This document shows positions 1 through 7,010 of a DNA stretch of 7,672 nucleotides, piece by piece. Origin of the DNA: Pseudomonadota bacterium (GTDB lineage: Bacteria > Pseudomonadota > Gammaproteobacteria > Halothiobacillales > Halothiobacillaceae); the NCBI GenBank assembly GCA_021795795.1, contig JAJYPA010000393.1, positions 1-7,672 of the forward strand. The letters run 5' to 3'. Positions within the stretch are counted from its first letter, which is position 1. Every line of letters begins with the position of its first letter. The translations under genes were made by a program, and so were the position numbers. The notes below the pieces were generated by a model. It ran no database searches. It saw only the letters and a list, made by a program, of their open reading frames with translations, and was not told the DNA's origin.

Positions 1-59
1 GTTTTCAGGTACTGATCGGCCAACGCTGTTCGCGGGTAGTGCCAGGGGTCTTTGGCCAT
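1..59 (-). CDS. 5' end of an unidentified minus-strand gene (19 codons visible)
   Basis: Reading leftward from an ATG at 59-57, an open frame runs to the window edge and begins MAKDPWHYPRTALADQYLK. The start is supported by AGGA at 68-65 on the minus strand, 5 nt before the ATG, and by a promoter-like AT-rich region with a palindrome just upstream. The visible residues give no catalytic motif. The WHYPR...LADQYL pattern faintly recalls the beginning of some P-loop ATPases found in defence islands, but this is a memory-based guess and no Walker motif is inside the window. The gene diverges from everything else here, so it is not in an operon with the antitoxin or the large ATPase. I am fairly confident a gene starts here and not at all sure of its function. 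Confidence 0.6.
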   Translation of the reverse strand, partial: MAKDPWHYPRTALADQYLK

Positions 60-82
60 TTCTATCCTGTTTTATTGCCATG

Positions 83-98
83 ATAGATAATTATCTAT
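83..98. promoter_or_regulatory. Perfect 16-bp palindrome, likely operator of the leftward gene
   Basis: ATAGATAATTATCTAT is its own reverse complement over all 16 bases. It lies 24 bp upstream of the minus-strand ATG at 59. On that strand it contains GATAAT (95-90), a 5/6 match to a sigma-70 -10 box at a sensible distance from the ribosome binding site. No good -35 hexamer is seen. A dimeric repressor binding here would cover the -10 region, so autoregulation of the leftward gene is a reasonable inference. The binding protein is not identified. Confidence 0.5.
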
Positions 99-390
99 GT
101 TACCGATAAAACCAGGTAATTCAATCGTTCTGCTTGGTGTGGAGGCTTCGGCTGCAAAAAGCGTGGTGAACTGCACTCCAGAATATGGGTTATCGTCGGA
201 CACATGGGGCCGGTTGTGGCTCTTGTCGCCCTCCAGGTCCACCTGAAGGGCGACACCCCTAAACCCTACACCACTTCAATGCAAGAACAAGAACACCTGC
301 TGGATCGGCGAGCATCTAGATGCATACACCATTCAGAAGATCGGGGCCCGCGAGTCGTTGATCAGGATTACCGCCTTGCCGAGCGTGTGT
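99..390. other. Intergenic region without a convincing gene
   Basis: No start with a ribosome binding site and no recognisable protein family is seen in either strand. The plus-strand frame of the antitoxin is open from 247 onward, well upstream of its real start. That frame reads IGEHLDAYTIQKIGARESL around 310-365, which looks protein-like in composition and may be a decayed coding fragment. I cannot assign it to any family. The 62-codon frame at 204-392 lacks a ribosome binding site and family resemblance. Confidence 0.4.
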
Positions 391-414
391 AGCATGTTTA
401 TGCTTTTGTATAAC
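391..414 (+). promoter_or_regulatory. Possible promoter/operator of the MazE antitoxin
   Basis: TATAAC at 409-414 resembles a -10 box and lies 27 nt before the antitoxin ATG. Immediately upstream is a short perfect inverted repeat, AGCAT (391-395) and ATGCT (400-404) separated by GTTT. MazE-type antitoxins commonly bind inverted repeats that overlap their own promoter, so this is a candidate autoregulatory site. No convincing -35 hexamer at 16-18 bp spacing is visible, and the arms are only 5 bp. Confidence 0.3.
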
Positions 415-441
415 CGCCGCGTTGGCGAAAAGAGTATTTTT

Positions 442-690
442 ATGGAAATCTGGCTCATCATCAAAAAATTGGGAAAAAACCTGGGCGTCAGACTACCCGC
501 TACCATTGCCAGCGAAGCTCATCTCCATGCGGACCAAGAGGTAAGACTTTCGGTTAAGCATGGGCGTGTTATCGTTGAGCCAGTCAGTACAATCGCCAAT
601 CTGACGCTGGCGGATCGTCTCAATCTCTTCGATCCCGCCTTACATGGTGGCGAGGTCATGGCGGCTGAACGAGTTGGCGCTGAATTGTGA
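442..690 (+). CDS. mazE: MazE-type antitoxin (AbrB/SpoVT-fold), 82 aa
   Basis: Predicted DNA-binding antitoxin of a type II toxin-antitoxin pair. It would neutralise a MazF/ChpB-like mRNA endoribonuclease and repress its own promoter. The N-terminal half has the typical swapped-hairpin AbrB signature: KKLGKNLGVRLPATIA (about residues 8-23), then EAHLHADQEV and a beta strand with GRVIVEP. The C-terminal tail, with LADRLNLFDPALHGGEVMAAERVGAE, has the FDP..HGGE motif that in this family contacts the toxin, and it ends where full-length members usually end. The ATG at 442 is chosen because homology begins there and AGAG lies at 431-434, 7 nt upstream; the frame is open further upstream to 247 but without family resemblance. 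The stop codon overlaps the ATG of the toxin remnant (TGATG at 688-692), the usual coupled arrangement. The antitoxin looks intact although its partner is broken. Confidence 0.82.
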   Translation: MEIWLIIKKLGKNLGVRLPATIASEAHLHADQEVRLSVKHGRVIVEPVSTIANLTLADRLNLFDPALHGGEVMAAERVGAEL

Positions 691-798
691 TGATGCCAGT
701 AGGCTGGGTGCCAAAACCTGCAGGAAATCCTATGGATCGACTGCGGCCCCCATGCTGGAAAGGAAATAAGGGATCGTCACCCTGCCCACATCGATTGA
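690..798 (+). pseudogene. mazF: MazF/ChpB-type toxin remnant, frameshifted and truncated
   Basis: From the ATGs at 690 and 693 the frame reads MMPVGWVPKPAG. The protein similarity then continues in the next frame from about 721 as EILWIDCGPHAGKEIRDRHP. Family members have a pattern of the type VP..GdivWidfdPq.G.Eq..rRPalV at their N-terminus, so both pieces belong to one toxin start, separated by a frameshift between about 715 and 724 (near CCTGCAGG). The second frame stops at TGA 796-798, shortly after RHPA; the remaining two thirds of a roughly 110-residue toxin are not recognisable downstream. The toxin is therefore almost certainly non-functional. Confidence in the family is good because the antitoxin sits directly upstream with overlapping stop and start codons. 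A sequencing error could explain the frameshift but not the early stop and missing C-terminus. Confidence 0.72.
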
Positions 799-877
799 CG
801 CGCTTATTACTACCGCGTCGTAGAAGCCCACGACACTTGTTGACGACGCATGGTCGGTTTTGTGGCAGCCCGTTCAA

Positions 878-980
878 CTAGCCAGCCTCCCGAATGCCGG
901 TGGTGAGCGTGCCGCGTCCTTCTACAGCATTATCGGTATCTGCAAGCTCAACGGCATCGAGCCCTTCGCGTATGCTGCGG
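878..980 (+). mobile_element. Degraded C-terminal fragment of an IS66-family transposase
   Basis: In the plus frame, residues encoded at 893-973 read NAGGERAASFYSIIG followed by ICKLNGIEPFAY. This matches the conserved C-terminal block of IS66-type (TnpC) transposases, whose members read approximately G.ERAA..YSLIGT.KLNG.dPeAYLR...DH. After Tyr (971-973) the expected LR reappears one base later (CTGCGG at 975-980), suggesting a one-base insertion; similarity then ends. Upstream, the usual RP.ALGRKN block is absent. There are no start codon, ribosome binding site or terminal repeats, so this is a relic of about 30 residues, not an active element. It may have contributed to destroying the toxin gene just upstream. 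Confidence 0.6.
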
Positions 981-1217
981 CAATGGCCGCTTTCATCAGC
1001 GGCGAGGGGCGGCACCCGACCCATTGTCGCCGGTCGACCAGTCAGGGCTAACGGCAGATATCCGAAGTAGAGCAGGCGGTTGGCGCGACTACGCACGGAC
1101 AGCAGGTCGGTCTTAGCGGGCAGTGGTAACTAATTGAGGAATGCCATCTCAAACGTTCGCTCTTCCAAGTTTCGAATGCGCTATTCTGAATGATTTCTAG
1201 CTCAGCTTTCTCATCAT
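981..1217. other. Intergenic region with no assignable gene
   Basis: No complete gene is supported. On the minus strand a stretch read from about 1130 down to 985 gives LLSVRSRANRLLYFGYLPLA and continues with TGRPATMGRVPPLA. It looks like real protein composition but lacks a convincing start and matches no family I recognise. It could be another decayed gene or an IS66-adjacent relic. The plus frame of the downstream large gene is closed by TGA at 1191-1193. Confidence 0.35.
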
Positions 1218-1250
1218 GGAAGCAAAGCGATGGGGTATACTGCATATATG
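1218..1250 (+). promoter_or_regulatory. Start region of the large ATPase: weak Shine-Dalgarno, two ATGs, -10-like box
   Basis: GGAAG at 1218-1222 stands 7 nt before the ATG at 1230 and supports that start. A second in-frame ATG lies at 1248. Between them TATACT (1236-1241) is a 5/6 match to a -10 box, placed so that transcription from it would begin near 1248 and yield a leaderless message starting at the second ATG. No good -35 hexamer is found at normal spacing, so the -10 match may be chance. The sequence alone does not settle which start is used; the difference is six residues. Confidence 0.35.
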
Positions 1251-4200
1251 ACAACTGATTTTCTCACTTCAGTCGCTGCTGCGAGCCCCGAACTCACCGG
1301 CGGAGCCGGATTCACCTTCGAAGATGGAGTAGCCGCCGTATATGCGGCGGCACTCATCTCCGAGACGACCGCGCCCGGACTTCCGGGAAGGTGGGTGAAG
1401 AGTTTGTCAGTTCAACATGGCCCTCTTGGCCATCCTCTTGATGACGTAATCGTCGAGGGCGTGGGAGCCGACGGAGTCTCGATACGACTCAGCCTTCAGG
1501 TCAAACGCCACATTACCATCAGTGCTGCAGCCACCAATACGGACTTCAGGGACACAGTGTTACGTGCCCATGCGACCATTTCGGAAGCAGGTTTCAATGT
1601 CGGGCTAGACCGGGTGGGAATAGCCACGGGTGAGATCGCCGAGGGCAGCAAGCGCGACTTCGAGACCCTGTGCGAATGGGCACGGTCGGAGCATGACTCG
1701 GCCCAGTTCAGGACGAAGCTCCACACCGATGGTGTTGCGGGGAACAAGCAAACCTTCTTCGATGCAGTCAGGGGCATCCTTTCCACCAAGCTGCCCGAAG
1801 TCGAGATCGACGCCGCCACCCATAATCTGCTCTCACATTTCGTCTTGATACGGTTTGATCTGATGCATGAAGGCTCGGTGACGGAGTCGCAGACCGTCGC
1901 GAGCTTGGCGAATCACCTTCAACCATCAGAGCGCGCCCGAGCGGACGACCTCTGGAGACGACTCCTTGCACTGGTTCGGGTAGCCGAGGGGCACGCTGCT
2001 TCATTCGACAGGAAGACCATAGTCGCCCGATTGAACGGAGCCTTCAGACTCGCAGGTGCTCCATCCCTGCAGGAAGCTCTTGCACGGATCGGAGCTGAGG
2101 CGCGCCTCGCCGCCAACGAGATCCCGAACGACATCGGTGGCGTGAGCATCTCCCGTGGGCGCTTCGTCCAAAGCTCGCGCACGGCGCTTACCCGGCATCG
2201 TTTCGTCCAGATAGGTGGGCTACCGGGAACCGGCAAGTCGGTCGTGCTACGGGCCCTCGTTGAAGAGGCGATCCAAAACGGCCCCGTGCTTTTCCTCAAG
2301 GCTGACCGGTTGACCGGCGCGACATGGTCCCAATACTCGACTGCTCAGAGTATCGGTTCGGCTCCGCTGGAGGATCTCCTAGTCGAGCTTGCTTCGGTGG
2401 GGACTCCGGTCGTGTTCGTCGATGGTCTCGACAGAATTGATGCACATCATCGCGGAATCCTCACGGACATCTTCAACACCATACTGGACTCGGACACCCT
2501 CTCGAGCTGGCAAGTGGTCGCCGCTGTCAGGGATACGGGCATCGAGCCGGTCAGGACTTGGCTGCCCCGCAAACTTTTGGATGCCGGAGCCGCCGTGATC
2601 GATGTGAGCGGGTTCGATGACGACGAGGCTAGAACGCTGGCCCAAAGCAAACCCGCACTGGCCCCGCTTCTCTTCGGAGCGAAGCAGGTCAGGGCCATCG
2701 TGCGCCGGCCGTTCTTTGCTGGAGTCCTGATTAGGCGACACCCATCCGACACGAACGCCCCGAGTTCGGAGATAGAGCTCGCTACCGCTTGGTGGGCAGG
2801 TGGTGGGTATGGTGCGGATCCCACCCGTGCCGGACACCGTCGCAATATACTAGTTGAACTCGCCAGACAGGGTGCTCCAACATTGGGTAAGCGGATACCT
2901 ATATTGGGAGTGGACCCTCAGGTGCTGGTAGAGCTCGAAGCCGATGGAATCATCCGGCAAGTCAGAGCAGGACACTCTGTCGACTTCGTACACGACATCT
3001 ATTTTGAATGGTCGTTCCTCCAGCTTCTGGTGTCCCAAGGAGGACAATGGCTCGATGTCATCCGTCAGGTGGGAGAGCCTCCCATACTTGGCCGGACGGT
3101 CGAGCTGTTTTCGCAAAGCGAGTTCAAGGATGGAAACGATTGGCAGGGATTTCTGGAACGCCTTGAAAGTGCGACCGATGTACGCTCGCAATGGTTGCGG
3201 GCTTGGATGGTCGGCCCGTTTGGACTGCCTTCGTTTCAGAACTACGAGCAAACCTATAACGCAGCGATGTTTGCCGAAGGGGCGAGAAGAGTTGCGAAAC
3301 TCGTCGTCTGGTTTCAGGCTGAGAAGACTAAAGCAAACTCGAATGTATTGAGAGGGGACGCCATTCTCGATCTCGATCTGATTCAGCGCATCCGCCTAGC
3401 CGACTCCTTGGCCTGGCCTTCCGACATGAGTACGTGGGGGCGTTTCATTTCTTGGTTGATACGGTGGAACACTAATATACCAACGTCATACATTCCCGAT
3501 GTTGTAGCTGTCTTTGAGGTCTGGCAGAACACAGTTGCCGATATAAACAATCCGGTATCGGGGGCAATAGTCGGGCTTGCCGGAGCATGGCTCGTAGCCA
3601 TCGAGGCACATGGACAGGATGGCGCCCAGGCAAATGCCCGTAGCGGATGGGATTGCCTCAGGCATGGCGAGCTGGAGGAGCTGGTTTCGCGATTAAGAGC
3701 ACTAATCCTGCGGGCGGGGCTCACCTATCCAGACCCCGTGAGAGAACATATAGCGCGTTTGACGACGTTGGAGTACCAGCCAAAACAGGCGGTCGAACAG
3801 GTGATGACGTATGCCTTCATCATAAGTGAAGTCTGCCCAGGCCTGCTCGTCGACTTCATGTTGAGCTTGATGATTCGTCCACTTCCCGAAGAAGTAGTCC
3901 GCCGTTCCTCGGGGATGCCTTTCGGAATTGGGATCCATAGTCATGACTGGCAATCCCTCTCCATCGATGACCAGCACGAATACTTTCCGTGCGCACCCAC
4001 TCGCGAGCCATTTCGTTCACTATTCGCAATCGCTCCAGATGAGGCCAGACGGCTGGTGAGGCAAATCACCAACCATGCCATCACCGCCTGGCGTCAACTC
4101 CACACCTACGACTACCAGGAGCGCGGAACACCCATTCCACTGACACTCGATTTCCCTTGGGGGCAGCAAACCTTCTGGGGCGGGGCACAGGTGTATGCCT

Positions 4201-6542
4201 GGTCACGTGGCACTTGGGGCTCGCACGCTGTCGGTTCGGGGTTGATGGCCCTTGAAGCGTGGGCATTTAAGGAAGTAGAAAATGGGCACCAGGTAGACGA
4301 CGTTATCCGCGATGTGCTGGAGGGGCACGAGAGCGTTGCGGCACTCGGAGTTGCCGTCGGCGTCATGCTGGACAATAAGCACTGCTCCGAGGTCACCCTG
4401 TCACTACTCACGAGTCAGCGGTTATGGGATTGGGATATCCAGCGATATGTATCGGACCTTGGACCCTTGGCAAATCTCGTGGGGTTCCAACTGCATGACA
4501 GACGCCACTACGATGCGGTAATAGAAGGCAACGGGCGTCGATGCCGTCGACTGAACGTGCGTGATCTGGCATCGATGTGCGTCATTGGTAGCGGCGACCT
4601 CGGGACCAGAGCATCCGCAGCGATCATTAGATTCGCGGACGACCTGCCATTCGGGTATGCCGAACAGCGGAAGAACCCCGAAACTGTCCAGCAACTCCGG
4701 CGAACGGCAGAAATCTGGGCCGAAGTGGGCAGGCTTACGAACTATCGCGCGACACAGACCGAGGACGGTGAAAGTTTGATCATCCAGCTCGACAATCCAG
4801 TGGCCAAAGGCCCCGATATCGATGTCATCAATCAACGACAAGTAGAAATGGCAGAGCATCTCCCCCTGCTCAATTGGGCATGCGCTACTTTCAAAGATGG
4901 CGCACTGAGCGATGCATTGACGCTCGAACAGGCCATCGAACGTGCCCAAAAACTGGATTCCGTGGGCCTATTCGAAGAGGCATTCGAACACATCAGTCCC
5001 GGACATGAACGACAGGCCACCGTATCCTGTGTTGCCGCCGTTGTGCTCCGTTATGGAAGGGTCCTTCCACCTGCCGACCTGGACTGGGCCGCAGATGTAT
5101 GCCTGAGGGCGTGGAGAACGCGGGAGGTTCGTGACGAGCTATTTTTCAGCGGCTCCATGCTGCTCAACCATCCCACGCTCTGTGCGACTTACGGACTTGC
5201 GGCGATGGCCGTTCACGAGCCTACACGACGTGATGTTCTGGAAGCGCTGATACATCTCGCGAGTCACCCATACGAACAGATAATGGTGGAGGCGCTGGCG
5301 GGATTACTGGCTCTGTGGGGTCAACGTCCCTGTGTGGCTTGGCTTGCTCTCGAACTTGCGACAACTCTGTCCATCTTCGAGCGTCCCTCATATGACACCC
5401 CAAGAGAGCAGATCGCAGAGCAAATGCAAGGCAAAATCTGGGGTGCGATGGAAACAGCGCTGGTTCGACTCGATTCACAGGAGGAACCGCCTCGTCCTTT
5501 GCCGGAGATGCCGTCGGCATGGGTGCCTGCTACGAACGGACGAAGGGTTGCACGCGGGCGTCGCGGAAGGGAAACGGTGGTTGAGTGGGAGCATTCATCA
5601 ACTGACCTTAATACCCAGTTTCTCGCGAAGATTTTGGCCAGAATTCCGGTAACACTGGCGATGGAGGACGGACTACATCGCGACCTAGTTTTGACGTGGT
5701 GCGACAACCTTGTCGGCTGGACGATCGAACGGCTCTATCCTTCGTGGGTGAATCGAGAAAATCGGGATGCTTTCGAATCCGACTCTTCGGACCTCTATGA
5801 ATGGCGGCGCGAACTCTACCGATTCTTCGCACTGGTGTCGCTGCACCTTGCTCCTGCCGAAAGCGTTCGTCGCTTCGTTGAGCCTGCGGCGGGAACAGAT
5901 GATGAGACCTTTGGCTCACTCATGACGTCGTATGTTTCATCCCTGACTCACACCATCATGGATGAGCCGGTATTCCCAGTTAATCCGCTTACCATCTTGG
6001 AACAAGTCGTCCCGAGGGTGCTTGCACATAGGAGATGGGAACAATCAAGATGGAATGATGGGGAGATACACGATTTCGACCTCTACAGCATGATCCGGGC
6101 ATTGTTCTTCATTGATGTCGAAAGAGCGATGGGTGCCGCACGTTTTGCGAATGGGGATTGGATCGATGTTACGAACATCAATTCGGTCATAGACCCTATC
6201 CTCACCGCCCAAGGACAGAATCCAACGGTGATATCTGCCTATCTGACCTTATGTGAGCGCGCCTATCAGGCGTATCCTCTGGAACTGTTCGTTGCCCGGC
6301 TCCCTATAATACTGGGCGGAGACGGTGGAATGCCGCTAGGTTGGCGGGGAACAACTATTCCCGCACGGCTTGCGGGAATCATTCAATTGTTCTCAGAAAA
6401 GACCCATCCACTGCCGGAAGAAATGGCCAGGGCGTTACTGCGAGCGCTGGACACTCTCATTGACATGGGAGATCGAAGAGCCGCAGCGATACAAACCAGC
6501 GAAGCCTTCAAGGAAGTTCGGACTGTAGGCGGGGCTTCCTAG
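1230..6542 (+). CDS. Avs-like STAND NTPase with N-terminal PD-(D/E)XK nuclease, 1770 aa
   Basis: Predicted single-protein antiphage receptor: the NTPase core would oligomerise when the C-terminal region binds a phage component, activating the nuclease against DNA. Residues count from the ATG at 1230. The N-terminal domain has GFTFEDGVAA (E31 in a predicted first helix), LDDVIVEG (D71/D72) and LQVKR (Q90-x-K92), the E...D...QxK layout of PD-(D/E)XK nucleases, as in the Cap4/Mrr-type effectors of Avs proteins. The NTPase follows: Walker A GLPGTGKS (330-337), Walker B VVFVDGLD (394-401, D398 and D401), a sensor-like VVAAVRDT (R434), RRPFF near 491, and VDFVHDIYFEW (584-594), typical of the winged-helix end of STAND modules. 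From about 610 to 1770 the sequence appears helical with no membrane segment or enzyme motif and would be the sensor; WGSHAVGSGLMALEAWAF near residue 1000 is a striking patch. Length fits the 1,500-2,100 residues of Avs proteins. No frameshift or partner gene is seen. Nuclease and STAND calls are motif-based; the exact Avs type and trigger are unknown. Confidence 0.8.
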   Translation: MGYTAYMTTDFLTSVAAASPELTGGAGFTFEDGVAAVYAAALISETTAPGLPGRWVKSLSVQHGPLGHPLDDVIVEGVGADGVSIRLSLQVKRHITISAAATNTDFRDTVLRAHATISEAGFNVGLDRVGIATGEIAEGSKRDFETLCEWARSEHDSAQFRTKLHTDGVAGNKQTFFDAVRGILSTKLPEVEIDAATHNLLSHFVLIRFDLMHEGSVTESQTVASLANHLQPSERARADDLWRRLLALVRVAEGHAASFDRKTIVARLNGAFRLAGAPSLQEALARIGAEARLAANEIPNDIGGVSISRGRFVQSSRTALTRHRFVQIGGLPGTGKSVVLRALVEEAIQNGPVLFLKADRLTGATWSQYSTAQSIGSAPLEDLLVELASVGTPVVFVDGLDRIDAHHRGILTDIFNTILDSDTLSSWQVVAAVRDTGIEPVRTWLPRKLLDAGAAVIDVSGFDDDEARTLAQSKPALAPLLFGAKQVRAIVRRPFFAGVLIRRHPSDTNAPSSEIELATAWWAGGGYGADPTRAGHRRNILVELARQGAPTLGKRIPILGVDPQVLVELEADGIIRQVRAGHSVDFVHDIYFEWSFLQLLVSQGGQWLDVIRQVGEPPILGRTVELFSQSEFKDGNDWQGFLERLESATDVRSQWLRAWMVGPFGLPSFQNYEQTYNAAMFAEGARRVAKLVVWFQAEKTKANSNVLRGDAILDLDLIQRIRLADSLAWPSDMSTWGRFISWLIRWNTNIPTSYIPDVVAVFEVWQNTVADINNPVSGAIVGLAGAWLVAIEAHGQDGAQANARSGWDCLRHGELEELVSRLRALILRAGLTYPDPVREHIARLTTLEYQPKQAVEQVMTYAFIISEVCPGLLVDFMLSLMIRPLPEEVVRRSSGMPFGIGIHSHDWQSLSIDDQHEYFPCAPTREPFRSLFAIAPDEARRLVRQITNHAITAWRQLHTYDYQERGTPIPLTLDFPWGQQTFWGGAQVYAWSRGTWGSHAVGSGLMALEAWAFKEVENGHQVDDVIRDVLEGHESVAALGVAVGVMLDNKHCSEVTLSLLTSQRLWDWDIQRYVSDLGPLANLVGFQLHDRRHYDAVIEGNGRRCRRLNVRDLASMCVIGSGDLGTRASAAIIRFADDLPFGYAEQRKNPETVQQLRRTAEIWAEVGRLTNYRATQTEDGESLIIQLDNPVAKGPDIDVINQRQVEMAEHLPLLNWACATFKDGALSDALTLEQAIERAQKLDSVGLFEEAFEHISPGHERQATVSCVAAVVLRYGRVLPPADLDWAADVCLRAWRTREVRDELFFSGSMLLNHPTLCATYGLAAMAVHEPTRRDVLEALIHLASHPYEQIMVEALAGLLALWGQRPCVAWLALELATTLSIFERPSYDTPREQIAEQMQGKIWGAMETALVRLDSQEEPPRPLPEMPSAWVPATNGRRVARGRRGRETVVEWEHSSTDLNTQFLAKILARIPVTLAMEDGLHRDLVLTWCDNLVGWTIERLYPSWVNRENRDAFESDSSDLYEWRRELYRFFALVSLHLAPAESVRRFVEPAAGTDDETFGSLMTSYVSSLTHTIMDEPVFPVNPLTILEQVVPRVLAHRRWEQSRWNDGEIHDFDLYSMIRALFFIDVERAMGAARFANGDWIDVTNINSVIDPILTAQGQNPTVISAYLTLCERAYQAYPLELFVARLPIILGGDGGMPLGWRGTTIPARLAGIIQLFSEKTHPLPEEMARALLRALDTLIDMGDRRAAAIQTSEAFKEVRTVGGAS

Positions 6543-6616
6543 CGGAAATTTAATCAGTTTGAGTGGCTGCTCATTTCGCTGATTCTGGCCCGGGCCATTA
6601 GCGAACGGCAACTTCT

Positions 6617-6633
6617 AGCTCGATTGCCGAGCT
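6617..6633 (+). terminator. Weak candidate hairpin downstream of the large ATPase gene
   Basis: AGCTCG (6617-6622) and CGAGCT (6628-6633) form a perfect 6-bp stem with a 5-nt loop, 75 bp after the stop codon of the large gene. No T-tract follows (TCATTCTG), so it is at best a poor intrinsic terminator. An alternative pairing, CGGCAA (6606-6611) with TTGCCG (6624-6629), would compete with it. Confidence 0.2.
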
Positions 6634-6666
6634 TCATTCTGCCATATTCATCGCCATAAAGCAGCC

Positions 6667-6700
6667 AGTCGCGACCGGCAGAAATTGGCCGGTAGTGACT
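6667..6700. repeat. REP-like 34-bp imperfect hairpin
   Basis: Outer arms AGTC (6667-6670) and GACT (6697-6700) and inner arms ACCGGC (6674-6679) and GCCGGT (6688-6693) pair symmetrically. They are separated by a 3x3 internal loop (GCG/AGT), and the terminal loop is 8 nt. The symmetric stem, interrupted stem and intergenic position resemble proteobacterial REP/dispersed palindromic units. Only one copy is visible here, so repetitiveness is inferred. Confidence 0.4.
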
Positions 6701-7010
6701 ATTCGGGTTGTTTCGTTGTTTCCCGATAGCGGTCGGTGGCAAAATCAGCTAAATGCCGTTCGTTGTATTGGTGCGTTCTTCTGCTTGTCGTCGAAGCAGA
6801 CAGTAACCGCCGCAGTGCATGCGGACGGTCGGCATGTGATCCGACATCAGAGCGAATACGCCAGCCCAGTCGCCTATTCAGCCCAGCACTTCGCATAAAT
6901 GGGGAGCGCGACAAGGCGGGACGCACATGCACCCCCGACATCACCATTTCACGGAACTGCCGCAGAAAAAAAATCGAACTGACCTTTTCTCGTGTCCGAT
7001 AGAGGAACAT

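Larger units (their letters stand above)
6543..7000. other. Intergenic region with inverted repeats, no convincing gene
   Basis: Short open frames exist on both strands (for example 6554-6742 minus and 6736-7002 plus), but none has a ribosome binding site or family resemblance. The segment is rich in inverted repeats: a perfect 12-bp palindrome TGGCCCGGGCCA (6586-6597), a hairpin at 6617-6633, a REP-like hairpin at 6667-6700, and a 9-bp pair CGAACGGCA (6602-6610) with TGCCGTTCG (6754-6762). It looks like decayed dispersed-repeat DNA between the end of the large gene and the next gene. An A8 run sits at 6966-6973. Confidence 0.5.

Noticed and set aside
204..392. 62-codon open frame on the plus strand
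   Set aside because: No ribosome binding site, no family resemblance, and composition typical of chance reading.
860..1051. 63-codon open frame as an independent gene
   Set aside because: Its first half is an IS66 transposase relic entered in mid-protein and the second half is unrelated; there is no ribosome binding site.
4422..4949. Long antisense frame (175 codons) inside the large ATPase gene
   Set aside because: It lies opposite well-supported coding sequence with conserved motifs; such antisense frames are common in GC-rich genes and it resembles no family.
6927..7010. Upstream start (6927) for the RES-type gene
   Set aside because: The extra 28 residues are low-quality (HPRHHH...QKKN) and lack a ribosome binding site, whereas the ATG at 7011 has AGAGGA at ideal spacing.
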